Assembly (NCBI GenBank): GCA_947499175.1
Contig: CANMNU010000002.1
Coordinates: 1 to 33,178 of the forward strand
DNA length: 33,178 nt
Reading direction: 5' to 3'
From: Alphaproteobacteria bacterium
Lineage (GTDB): Bacteria; Pseudomonadota; Alphaproteobacteria; Paracaedibacterales; CAITNM01
Part shown: positions 25,713-33,178 of the stretch, in pieces
Position numbering within the stretch: position 1 is the first letter of the stretch
Layout of the letters: every line of letters begins with the position of its first letter
The notes under the pieces: generated by a model
What the model was told of the DNA's origin: nothing
Databases searched by the model: none
What the model saw: the letters and a program-made list of their open reading frames with translations, nothing else
Translations under genes and position numbers: made by a program

Positions 25713-26669
25713 ATGCAAAAAAAGAAAAAAATAATAGCTGTTGGCATTAGTAAATTACTATATTTTACTCTTAAAGAGTTGCCAACAGTAGATTTTGAAT
25801 GTCTATTAGATAACAGCTATGCGGATGATTCTTATGAGGGAATTCCTGTAAGAAAATATGATGTTTTAAAACAAGAAAAATTAGAGAATGTAGTTTTTTA
25901 CATATTTGCAGTATCCAACCACTCAATAAATATTATTCAAGACAGACTTTCAGGATACGGAGTTTTGGCCGATCAAATATTCTTATACTCAGATCTCTTT
26001 AAGGAGAGTTTTGAAAATAAAATACATAAATTATTTGGTTCCGATATAGCACAAAGTAGATATAAATTTGCCAAGACAGCTACACTAAATTCTAAATTAA
26101 CTGTGCAGACCACTATATGTGGAAGTTGGTTATTCTTAGAATCTTTAAATAACACTAAAGACGTAGCTGGAGATATAGCTGAGGTTGGTTGTTTTGAAGG
26201 TGGCAATGCTTTTCTTGCTTTGCGATCAGGAATTGTTCCTGAAAATAAGAAGTTTTTTCTGTTTGATTCATTTGAGGGTTTTCCTGCCCTTAGTGAATTT
26301 GATCCAATTAAACATAAGCAAGGAGATCTTAAGACAGTATTAGATCTTGATGAGATAAAAGGAACTTTTAAGAAATTTCCTAATGTTAAAATTATACCAG
26401 GATTTGTTCCAGGTACATTTAGTCAAATAGATGACGATAGTAAATTTAGTCTTGTGTTCTTTGACTGCGACCTTTATCAGCCTGCTTGTGATACACTCGA
26501 TTTCTTTTGGTCAAAATTAAGTAAAGGTGGGCTATTTTTATTGCATGACTATTTTTATGAACCAGGTGGCTTTAGCGGTGTAAAAAAAGCGGTGGATGAG
26601 TTTAGTAAACTGAAGAATATAGAGTCTTTTCCAATATGGGAAACTACTATGGTTGTGTTGCGAAAATAA
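25713..26669 (+). CDS. TylF/MycF-like O-methyltransferase with N-terminal extension
   Basis: A 318-residue protein. The C-terminal two-thirds is a TylF-family SAM-dependent methyltransferase: the SAM loop EVGCFEGGN is at 157-165, followed by FFLFDSFEGFP and an acidic FFDCD motif around D251 and D253 that could bind a metal. Known members O-methylate sugars. The first 110 residues look like a small Rossmann-type domain (KKIIAVGISKLLYFTLKELP, then LLDNSYADDSYEGIPVRKYD), resembling the N-terminal nucleotide-sensing part of PglD-like proteins. It lies 25 nt after pseI and probably methylates a hydroxyl of the glycan made here. Base composition is more AT-rich than the pse core. Confidence 0.8.
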   Translation: MQKKKKIIAVGISKLLYFTLKELPTVDFECLLDNSYADDSYEGIPVRKYDVLKQEKLENVVFYIFAVSNHSINIIQDRLSGYGVLADQIFLYSDLFKESFENKIHKLFGSDIAQSRYKFAKTATLNSKLTVQTTICGSWLFLESLNNTKDVAGDIAEVGCFEGGNAFLALRSGIVPENKKFFLFDSFEGFPALSEFDPIKHKQGDLKTVLDLDEIKGTFKKFPNVKIIPGFVPGTFSQIDDDSKFSLVFFDCDLYQPACDTLDFFWSKLSKGGLFLLHDYFYEPGGFSGVKKAVDEFSKLKNIESFPIWETTMVVLRK

Positions 26670-26688
26670 TATTAATTAGGAAAAGACG

Positions 26689-27792
26689 TTGGATAAATGC
26701 CAGAAAGATATTGCAAGTGTTGAGTTTGTAAACATAAAAGACTTGCCTGATTGCGAGAAAATAATAGATGATATTTGGACTCAATCAAAGCAAGGTTGGA
26801 TCTGGAACACAGTTCAAATGTTTGAGTTTAGGAAATCCTGCTTACCAAAGGGCAAAGAAACAAAGGACTTATCTTTTGTGATTTATAAGGAAGGAAAGCC
26901 AATCGGATTTTTCTTCCTATTAGCTTTTAAATCGCAAACATATTTTGAGGCTACTTTTTCAGCTGCGCCACTTTATTGGCCGTGTTTTATAGATCGATAC
27001 GCTGATGATTTAAAAATCAATAAAGAAACGTTTGCCTATATAGATATGCTTTGTATGGATAATAATATTGGTTCCTTGAAGGTTATGTTAAGTGATGGGG
27101 AATCTAAGTCTAAGATTTATCATAGTATCCTCCAAGAACACAATTATATTGATGAAAGTTACGACTCGCATATTGTAAAACCTAAAGAATTTAGCATTAG
27201 AGATGTCAGGCCTAAGAATAGGCAAATGATACGAAAGTATGCGGATAAATTTGTAGTAAAAATCTTACTTGAAAGTGACATAACGGAAGACACAATTCAT
27301 CAGTATAACAAACTACATGTTTTGGATTCAGGCGGTAATTTTCGTGATTTAAACACTTATTACAAACAATTTGAATTGTTTCAGAAAGGAGGTTTTGTCG
27401 TGTGTGCTTTTGCTAAAGAAAACAACAATATTTCTGTAGGTATGCTACATGTTTTGGTTTCTAAAAATGAAGCTTATGAAACTTCTGTAGCAGTTAATCC
27501 AGAGTATCATAAGTTTTACGTGTCGCATATTTTGAAGTTTCATGCGATACAATACATGCAATCTGAACAGGTTGAGGTTTATGAGCTAGGGCAGAGTTTT
27601 TATTGCTCAACTTTAAGCCATATTCCATCAAAAAAGAACTATGGAATAAACTACTTCAAAGATGGGTGGTCTGGTGGAAAAACAAGAAGAGTGCATAACG
27701 CTATAAAATTTTATCAAGCAGAAGCACTGAATGATTTTTGCATTTTAAAAGCGAGAGAATTAGAAAACACTTGCTATTTCAGCAATAATTAA
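26689..27792 (+). CDS. FemAB/GNAT-fold acyl- or aminoacyltransferase
   Basis: A 367-residue protein with no signal peptide. The pattern suggests two GNAT-like halves as in FemA/FemB-related proteins found in polysaccharide clusters: IYKEGKPIGFFFLLAF in the first half, then GGFVVCAFAKENNNISVGML, YETSVAVNPEY and YELGQSFYCS in the second. Such enzymes add amino acids or acyl groups to amino sugars, which would suit a diamino sugar like Pse. The start is an unusual TTG at 26689 with AGGA 8 nt upstream; the next in-frame ATG (26818) would remove 43 residues. It lies 19 nt after the methyltransferase. Superfamily is likely; the donor is unknown. Confidence 0.65.
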   Translation: MDKCQKDIASVEFVNIKDLPDCEKIIDDIWTQSKQGWIWNTVQMFEFRKSCLPKGKETKDLSFVIYKEGKPIGFFFLLAFKSQTYFEATFSAAPLYWPCFIDRYADDLKINKETFAYIDMLCMDNNIGSLKVMLSDGESKSKIYHSILQEHNYIDESYDSHIVKPKEFSIRDVRPKNRQMIRKYADKFVVKILLESDITEDTIHQYNKLHVLDSGGNFRDLNTYYKQFELFQKGGFVVCAFAKENNNISVGMLHVLVSKNEAYETSVAVNPEYHKFYVSHILKFHAIQYMQSEQVEVYELGQSFYCSTLSHIPSKKNYGINYFKDGWSGGKTRRVHNAIKFYQAEALNDFCILKARELENTCYFSNN

Positions 27793-27813
27793 GACTTAAC
27801 AAAGAGTAGATAC

Positions 27814-28527
27814 ATGCAACAGAGAACTGAAAAGTGGTACCAACAATCGTATAAGACAAATGGTTTCCATGCTCAAAGGAAATATCCCAATGAAGAATTG
27901 TGCCGCTTCATGGGACGAAATTTTTTTAAGATATCTGTTAATCAAAGAAAGGATATAAGAATTCTTGAAACTGGATGTGGTTCAGGTGGAAATATCTGGA
28001 TGATTGCTAAAGAAGGTTTTGATGCTTACGGAATTGATTTGTCAGCGGAGGCTATTACATTGGCCGAGCAGATGCTGAAATTGTATGGAGTACAATGTAA
28101 TTTGAGTGTACAAAATATGTGTACAATGAATTTTCCTGATAATTATTTTGATTCAGTAGTTGATATCTTCTCTTCATATTGCCTGAATAAAGAGGGAGGA
28201 GCTTTTTATTTAAAAGAAGTGAAGAGAGTTTTGAAACCAGGTGGAGTTTTTTTTTCATATTTTCCATCAAAAGCATCGGATACTTTTACTAATAAAGGCG
28301 ATGCAACCTTTGTTGACGATGACACTATTAGTAGTGTATTAAGAGCTGATTCTCCCTATTATGGTAACAATTACAACGTCAGATTTTTACATCCTAGGGA
28401 ATACGAACAACAACTTACTTCGCTAGATTTTAGTATTGCACATAGCGAGTCTTTAAATAAAACCTACAATAATAGAAATGAAAACTTTAATTTTGTTGTC
28501 ATTGAAGCTAAAAAAGGCGCAATTTAA
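27814..28527 (+). CDS. Class I SAM-dependent methyltransferase
   Basis: A 237-residue cytosolic methyltransferase. Motif I is ILETGCGSGG (residues 50-59), motif II ends in the acidic YGIDLS (D75) that holds the SAM ribose, and NFPDNYFDSVVDIFSSYCLN plus VKRVLKPGGVFF are the later motifs of the Methyltransf_11 type. The acceptor cannot be read from the sequence; O- or N-methylation of the surface sugar is the contextual guess. It lies 21 nt after the FemAB-like gene and 5 nt before the LIC12162-type gene. A weak AAGAG ribosome-binding site precedes the ATG. Confidence 0.85.
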   Translation: MQQRTEKWYQQSYKTNGFHAQRKYPNEELCRFMGRNFFKISVNQRKDIRILETGCGSGGNIWMIAKEGFDAYGIDLSAEAITLAEQMLKLYGVQCNLSVQNMCTMNFPDNYFDSVVDIFSSYCLNKEGGAFYLKEVKRVLKPGGVFFSYFPSKASDTFTNKGDATFVDDDTISSVLRADSPYYGNNYNVRFLHPREYEQQLTSLDFSIAHSESLNKTYNNRNENFNFVVIEAKKGAI

Positions 28528-28532
28528 TATCT

Positions 28533-30182
28533 ATGAAAAAATGCTATTTGAGCGAGGTTGATAAGAACTATTCTTTTAATGAAGATTTAGTATTGGGGCC
28601 TTGGTGTTTTAAGGATATTATAAGTGCGAGTAAAGCTGAATGTATGGAGGCGTATGAAGGTGAAGATCTTGCTGCCTTACATCAACAGCTTTACACGCTT
28701 GGAATTAATTTATTAATTAAAGATGCTGATTTGATTGATGAAGAAAAAAGACAAATATTTTTACTTAAAAATCAGTATGAATATTTATATTTTGTTTTTT
28801 TTGGATTTTATTTGTTTAGTCTTATAAAAAAAACTCTGAGCGTTTATCCAGTTCAAAGCATAGCTTTTGAAAAAGTGAGTAAACCGGCAGAAATGCAATC
28901 TCTATCAAGTTATCTAGATCCCACCTATTTTGGCTATCTAGCGATGCAAATAATTGAAGTTATACTCAAAAATGAGCAGACTAATTGGTTTACTCCAGAG
29001 AGCAATGCTAAGGAAATGGTTGAGAGAGACATTCTGCAGCCTGCTCAAAAATTGTTAACTAGAATTAAAAATAAGCTGAACTATTTTTCAGATATTAGGG
29101 GCATCTATTTTATCCAAGGATTGCTATTAACAATCATTTATAAAGTTAGGAACCTACAAGGCAAAAGAAAGCCTAACTATTTTATAGATCATCCAGCATT
29201 AAAAATAAATACAGAAATTTTAGAGTTTATTGAAATTTTTAGAGAGTTATTTTCTAATTATAAAATCAAAGAAGATTCTTATGTTTACAATAACAAATCC
29301 AAAAAACTACATATAAGCACTCCTGGCAAGCTTATTTTTAGTGAGAAGTTGTCGGATGTTGTATACAGAGACTATCTCGTCGGGAAAACTAATTTATGTA
29401 TAATCCAGCATGGCGGGATGTATGGATTCTTGCATAATTGCTTTAGACATGAAATAGAATACAATTTTCCTTCCTTTATTAGTTGGGGCACAGAAACTTA
29501 TTCTAATATTGCTGGCAGAAACATTATTAATCACCTGCCTAGCCCACATTTAAACGAGATAAAAGATTTATATGTCTTTGATAATCAAGAAAAAATCAGT
29601 TGGATTGCAGGTGGAATTGGTAGGTGCGGGGATGGGCTTGAATATATGTCTGCCTCTCAAGGGGTTGTTTATTATAAAAAAAAATTAAAGCTTTTTAACA
29701 ATTTAGATCATGGGTTGGCTAGAAAGCTTATTTATAAATCTTTTTCCTTAAAACATTCAAGCATACTGTTTGAAGATCCATTGTTAAATGAAATTCCAAA
29801 AATCCAGCAGATATCAACTGAAATAACTGCAATTACTCTAATGTTAAATTCTAAATTTTCAATAATGGATTACATGGGCACTCCATTTTATGAAGCCATG
29901 AGTATGAATGCCCCAGTGGTACTGTGTCTGTGCCAGAGGCAATATTCTCTTTTTACCGATACAGCGGCGAAACTATTGAAGGAATTTGAAAAACTAGGAG
30001 TGGTACACAGTGACCCTCAAAAGGCTGCGGTTTTTATAAACTCCCTACACGAAAAAAATGTAGAAGAGTGGTGGCAAAGTGAAGGAATTCAGGATCTTAG
30101 GTTAAGATTTATAGAGATGTACGCCAATAATAAACCTTATTTTTGGCCATGGGCAAAAGCTATTTTAAAGAGAGAAATATAA
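28533..30182 (+). CDS. LIC12162-family putative glycan transferase
   Basis: A 549-residue soluble protein. It has the features I recall from the LIC12162 family of nonulosonate/O-antigen loci: an N-terminal LVLGPWCF motif (about 19-26), a central CIIQHGGMYGFLHN, and the C-terminal MDYMGTPFYEAMSMNAPVV followed by a WW-containing region. The family is annotated as a putative transferase, and the C-terminal part resembles a GT-B nucleotide-binding half. In this locus it is the best candidate for transferring CMP-Pse (or the second CMP-sugar) to an acceptor, because no other glycosyltransferase is visible in the window. Its stop codon overlaps the next start (TAATG). Family match moderately sure; activity inferred. 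Confidence 0.65.
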   Translation: MKKCYLSEVDKNYSFNEDLVLGPWCFKDIISASKAECMEAYEGEDLAALHQQLYTLGINLLIKDADLIDEEKRQIFLLKNQYEYLYFVFFGFYLFSLIKKTLSVYPVQSIAFEKVSKPAEMQSLSSYLDPTYFGYLAMQIIEVILKNEQTNWFTPESNAKEMVERDILQPAQKLLTRIKNKLNYFSDIRGIYFIQGLLLTIIYKVRNLQGKRKPNYFIDHPALKINTEILEFIEIFRELFSNYKIKEDSYVYNNKSKKLHISTPGKLIFSEKLSDVVYRDYLVGKTNLCIIQHGGMYGFLHNCFRHEIEYNFPSFISWGTETYSNIAGRNIINHLPSPHLNEIKDLYVFDNQEKISWIAGGIGRCGDGLEYMSASQGVVYYKKKLKLFNNLDHGLARKLIYKSFSLKHSSILFEDPLLNEIPKIQQISTEITAITLMLNSKFSIMDYMGTPFYEAMSMNAPVVLCLCQRQYSLFTDTAAKLLKEFEKLGVVHSDPQKAAVFINSLHEKNVEEWWQSEGIQDLRLRFIEMYANNKPYFWPWAKAILKREI

Positions 30183-30892
30183 TGACTATTTTTTTATCAG
30201 CATGGCAGCAACTTGCCTCCCCTCAGGTAACTATTGCTATGGCAAGCATGGGATTTGATTGGATAGTTGTTGATCTTGAGCATTCATCGATTACTACACA
30301 GGAAGCAGAGACAATATTCATTGCTGCTGAACGATGCAATGCTAAACCATTTGTAAGGTTACCATCGGCTGATCCTTATTTGGCTAGGCGCCTTTTGGAT
30401 GCTGGAGCGGTTGGGATATTAGTGCCAGTTGTAGAATCTAAAGAAGCGTTTGATAATTTTGCTCAGCACTGTTTTTTTTCACCAAAAGGAAGAAGAGGGC
30501 TAGGGCTTGTTAGATCTAATGGCTGGGGAGAGAATCTAAAGGGTTATTTCGATGAAATTAAGCCAACATTGATTGCACAAATTGAAACAAAAACAGGTGC
30601 CCAGAATATACAAAATATTCTTTCTTCTGAATTTTTGGATGGAATAATGATTGGCCCCTATGATTTATCAGCAAGTCTTGGGACGCCAGGTAACTTTAAT
30701 GGTGGAATCTTTAAAGATATTTGTAGTTCTGTAACTCAATCAGCAAGGAATCATAAAAAAATGGTTGGTTACCACCAAGTGGAACCGAACTTAGTAGAAT
30801 TACAAAAACGTATTGAAGAAGGCTATGATTTTATCGCTTATGGAACAGATATCGTCGCTTTGAGACATTCCTTAAAAGGAATTAAAAAATGA
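30182..30892 (+). CDS. HpcH/HpaI-family class II pyruvate aldolase
   Basis: A 236-residue metal-dependent aldolase. All key residues are present at family spacing: H34 in VVDLEHSS, R59 in PFVRLP, and metal ligands E135 (QIETKTG) and D161 (IGPYDLSASLG). The 25- and 26-residue intervals equal those between H45/R70 and E149/D175 of E. coli HpaI. These enzymes join or split pyruvate and an aldehyde, giving 2-keto-3-deoxy acids. Next to kdsB-like and 2-hydroxyacid dehydrogenase genes, a biosynthetic role making a 3-deoxy-ulosonic acid is plausible. The ATG at 30182 overlaps the upstream stop codon and has AGAGAG before it; an in-frame ATG at 30143 would lie inside the previous gene. Confidence 0.85.
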   Translation: MTIFLSAWQQLASPQVTIAMASMGFDWIVVDLEHSSITTQEAETIFIAAERCNAKPFVRLPSADPYLARRLLDAGAVGILVPVVESKEAFDNFAQHCFFSPKGRRGLGLVRSNGWGENLKGYFDEIKPTLIAQIETKTGAQNIQNILSSEFLDGIMIGPYDLSASLGTPGNFNGGIFKDICSSVTQSARNHKKMVGYHQVEPNLVELQKRIEEGYDFIAYGTDIVALRHSLKGIKK

Positions 30893-31647
30893 AAAAGACA
30901 TGTATTATCCCTGCTAGAATGGGATCTTCAAGATTTCCCGGTAAACCACTAGCTAAGGCTCAGGGTCTTCCTGTTATTATCCATATTGCCAAGCGCTGTT
31001 TGCTTTCAACAAATCTTGATTATGTTGGTGTGGCTACTTGTGATAAGGAAATACAGCTGGTTTGTGAGCAGCATAATATTCCAGTGATTATGACAAGTGC
31101 GCGCCATGAACGTTGTACCGATAGGGTTAGTGAAGCAATAGAGAACCTTAATTTTAATCTTAGCAATGAAGACTTTGTGTTGATGGTTCAAGGGGATGAG
31201 ATTTTAGTAACTCCGTATATGGTAGATTCGGTGATTGATGATTATCAAAAAAACCGTTCACCTATCGTTAATCTTTTATCAAGAATTTATACCAATCAAG
31301 ACCATGAAGATCCTAATGTTGTGAAGGTGGTTTCGACACCAGATCAACGCGCTCTTTATTTTTCTAGGGCTCCTATACCTTCAACCTATAGAGATAAAGA
31401 TGCTTTGATTTATCAACAAACAGGTCTAATCGGTTTTTCGTGTGGCTTTCTAAAAGAATTCAGTAATTTACCACAAACTCCATTAGAAAAAGTTGAGTCA
31501 ATTGATATGTTACGAGTGCTCGAGCATGGTTTACCTTTAAGGGTTGTATACACAGATACAGAAACTGTTGCAGTAGATGTGCCATCTGATTTAGCACGAG
31601 CTGAAAAAATTCTTGAGGTTGATCTTTTTGTGAAAATGTATGCCTAA
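30889..31647 (+). CDS. CMP-KDO synthetase-type cytidylyltransferase
   Basis: A 252-residue protein close to KdsB in length and motifs: the CTP-binding PARMGSSRFPGKPL (residues 8-21), SARHERCTDRVSEA, VLMVQGDE, and RALYFSRAPIP. KdsB couples 3-deoxy-D-manno-octulosonate to CMP. It may be the housekeeping enzyme, but its place between an aldolase (ATGA overlap) and a hydroxyacid dehydrogenase (8-nt overlap) suggests a dedicated paralogue acting on a modified ulosonic acid. It is also an alternative candidate for CMP activation in the locus besides the SpsF-type domain. I leave the symbol blank because the substrate is uncertain. Confidence 0.85.
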   Translation: MKKTCIIPARMGSSRFPGKPLAKAQGLPVIIHIAKRCLLSTNLDYVGVATCDKEIQLVCEQHNIPVIMTSARHERCTDRVSEAIENLNFNLSNEDFVLMVQGDEILVTPYMVDSVIDDYQKNRSPIVNLLSRIYTNQDHEDPNVVKVVSTPDQRALYFSRAPIPSTYRDKDALIYQQTGLIGFSCGFLKEFSNLPQTPLEKVESIDMLRVLEHGLPLRVVYTDTETVAVDVPSDLARAEKILEVDLFVKMYA

Positions 31648-32605
31648 TATTTTGGTATCGAACATAGGTTTTGGAGAGACGTCTCTTGCTTCCCTAGAAG
31701 TACTAAAGAGTATTGGAAATGTTGTCTTGAATAAAAAAGGTATTCGCTTTAATGAGCAGGATTTTATTGAAAAAATTTCTGATACAGATATTTTAATTGC
31801 TGGTACAGAAAAAATTACAAGATCTGTTATTGGGGCTGCAAAAAATTTAAAGCTTATTGCGCGAGTGGGGGTGGGGGTTGATAATATTGATCTGGATTGT
31901 GCACTGGAAAACAAAATCAGTATTTGTTACACTCCTGATGTCCCATCAGAATCGGTACCAGAATTTACGATATCGTTGATGCTTAATCTTATAAAAGGAA
32001 TAGCTGTATCGAACCAAAAAATGCACGAAAAAGTTTGGCATCGGCCAATGGGGCGAATGTTGTCTTCGATGAAAATCGGTATTGTTGGTGCTGGTAAAAT
32101 TGGTTCTAAAGTCATTAGTCTTATTAAATCTATATCCCCTAAAACAGAAATCCTTTTTTATGACCCTTATTTGGAATCTAAAGAACAAACTGTAAAGCGT
32201 GATATTGAACAGCTATTTCATGAAAGTGATATTGTATCTTTACACTTACCATTGAATGATCAAACAAGCGGACTCGTAGATAATCGTCTTTTGGGTCTTA
32301 TGAAAAAGAGAAGCTATCTGATAAATACTTCTAGAGGTGGTATTGTAGATGAAACTGCACTATATCAAGCGTTGGCGAACAACCATTTAGCGGGGGCTGC
32401 TATAGATGTTTTTGAGAATGAGCCTTACAATGGCCCATTAACTGAACTTGACAATTGCTTGCTAACGTCTCATATAGGCTCTTTAGCTCAGGAAGTAAGA
32501 GCCATTATGGAAGATCAGGTCGTTGAAGATGTTAGGCGTTTTATCGGTGGTCAGTTTCTCATAAGGCCGTTAGATGGGTTTAATTTTAGTGGACAACAAG
32601 CATGA
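31640..32605 (+). CDS. D-2-hydroxyacid dehydrogenase, phosphoglycerate dehydrogenase-like
   Basis: A 321-residue NAD-dependent dehydrogenase. It carries the nucleotide loop GAGKIG (150-155) and the catalytic triad R232 (NTSRGG), E261 (FENEP) and H278 (TSHIGS), with the 29-residue Arg-Glu spacing of SerA. It lacks the C-terminal ACT regulatory domain of serine-pathway SerA, which suggests another role. It would interconvert a 2-hydroxy and a 2-keto acid. In this context it could supply the aldehyde or keto acid for the aldolase, or act on a sugar acid. It overlaps kdsB-like by 8 nt and the next SDR gene by ATGA. Confidence 0.85.
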   Translation: MPNILVSNIGFGETSLASLEVLKSIGNVVLNKKGIRFNEQDFIEKISDTDILIAGTEKITRSVIGAAKNLKLIARVGVGVDNIDLDCALENKISICYTPDVPSESVPEFTISLMLNLIKGIAVSNQKMHEKVWHRPMGRMLSSMKIGIVGAGKIGSKVISLIKSISPKTEILFYDPYLESKEQTVKRDIEQLFHESDIVSLHLPLNDQTSGLVDNRLLGLMKKRSYLINTSRGGIVDETALYQALANNHLAGAAIDVFENEPYNGPLTELDNCLLTSHIGSLAQEVRAIMEDQVVEDVRRFIGGQFLIRPLDGFNFSGQQA

Positions 32606-33178
32606 AAAAAGCAGTTGTATTTGGTGGTTCTGGATTTGTGGGAAGCCATGTGGCAGATGCCCTAACAAATGCTGGTATAGAGACAACTATCTTTGATATT
32701 AATCTCTCTGAATATAAAAATGATAGGCAAATTTTTATTCAAGGCAGTATCCTTGATCAAGATCTAGTAGCTAAAGCAATTGAAGGAAAAGATTACGTAT
32801 ATCACTTAGCTGGGCAAGCAGATATTGGAGTTAGTTTTGATTCCCCTAAAGAAACACTTTCTTTAAACATACTAGGAACAATTAATATTCTTGAGTCTTG
32901 TCGTAAGCATAAAACTGAACGATTTGTTTTTGCATCAACCGTTTATGTTTATTCTGATCTGGGTGGATTCTACAGGGCTAGTAAACAGTCCTGTGAAATT
33001 ATCATTGAGGAATATCAAAAAAACTTTGGAATTGATTACACAATTTTAAGATATGGCTCGCTATACGGTCCTAGAGCAGATGAGAAGAATCTTATTCATC
33101 GTATTATTAAGCAAGCAATTCTAGAAAAAATGATTCAAATTGGTTATGGCAGCAAAGAAAAAAGAGACTATATTCATG
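32602..33178 (+). CDS. NAD-dependent epimerase/dehydratase, 3' end outside window
   Basis: The first 192 codons of an extended SDR, cut by the window edge. It has the nucleotide-binding GGSGFVGS (residues 8-15), a conserved HLAGQAD segment, catalytic-type S112 and T113 in FASTVY, and Y124xxxK128 (YRASK). ILRYGSLYGPRA is typical of nucleotide-sugar epimerases and dehydratases. The loop between the Ser/Thr and Tyr is only about 12 residues where 20 or more is usual, so the active-site region is compact. It begins within the stop codon of the dehydrogenase gene (ATGA). Substrate unknown; a UDP- or CMP-sugar is probable. Confidence 0.85.
   Translation, partial: MKKAVVFGGSGFVGSHVADALTNAGIETTIFDINLSEYKNDRQIFIQGSILDQDLVAKAIEGKDYVYHLAGQADIGVSFDSPKETLSLNILGTINILESCRKHKTERFVFASTVYVYSDLGGFYRASKQSCEIIIEEYQKNFGIDYTILRYGSLYGPRADEKNLIHRIIKQAILEKMIQIGYGSKEKRDYIH

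Overview
The window looks like an AT-rich alphaproteobacterial chromosome, possibly an endosymbiont-type lineage such as Holosporales. That placement is inferred from the form of RpoB and RpoC (for example the RpoB N-terminus MVRSFTGRKRFRKNFGRI) and from gene order; no search was run. The left 13 kb is core genome read on the minus strand. The order is tRNA-Trp, secE, nusG, rplK, rplA, rplJ, rplL, rpoB, rpoC, then a terminator and a separate MFS transporter gene. Regulatory signals sit where ribosomal-protein/RNA-polymerase operons usually carry them: a hairpin before rplK, a long structured leader before rplJ, and an attenuator-type terminator between rplL and rpoB. A less expected terminator-like hairpin lies between rpoB and rpoC.

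An initiator tRNA-fMet gene on the plus strand (13266-13342), divergent from tRNA-Trp, marks the edge of an accessory region. From 13343 to about 15260 there is IS debris: a 36-codon transposase N-terminus, an unidentified broken frame, and an integrase-type transposase pseudogene. The pseudogene has a 25-bp tandem duplication, a 15-copy hexanucleotide repeat, point frameshifts and stop codons, and an RBS-sequestering hairpin.

From 15305 to the right edge runs a tightly packed plus-strand surface-glycan operon of at least 16 genes. It opens with a winged-helix regulator and a NusG/RfaH-like antiterminator. A GCGGTAGC motif, the core of the RfaH ops element, lies in the leader between the antiterminator gene and the next gene. 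A PglK-type ABC flippase follows, then a pseudaminic acid pathway in the order pseB, pseC, an aldo/keto reductase, a cytidylyltransferase-aminotransferase fusion in the pseF position, a PseG-PseH fusion, and pseI. Next come decoration and transfer genes: a TylF-like methyltransferase, a FemAB/GNAT-fold transferase, a second methyltransferase and an LIC12162-type transferase. The last four genes are an HpcH/HpaI aldolase, a KdsB-type CMP-sugar synthetase, a D-2-hydroxyacid dehydrogenase and a truncated SDR epimerase. They suggest a second, possibly undescribed, CMP-activated ulosonic acid.

Most operon genes overlap by 4-11 nt or lie within 25 nt of each other. That fits one long transcript dependent on processive antitermination.
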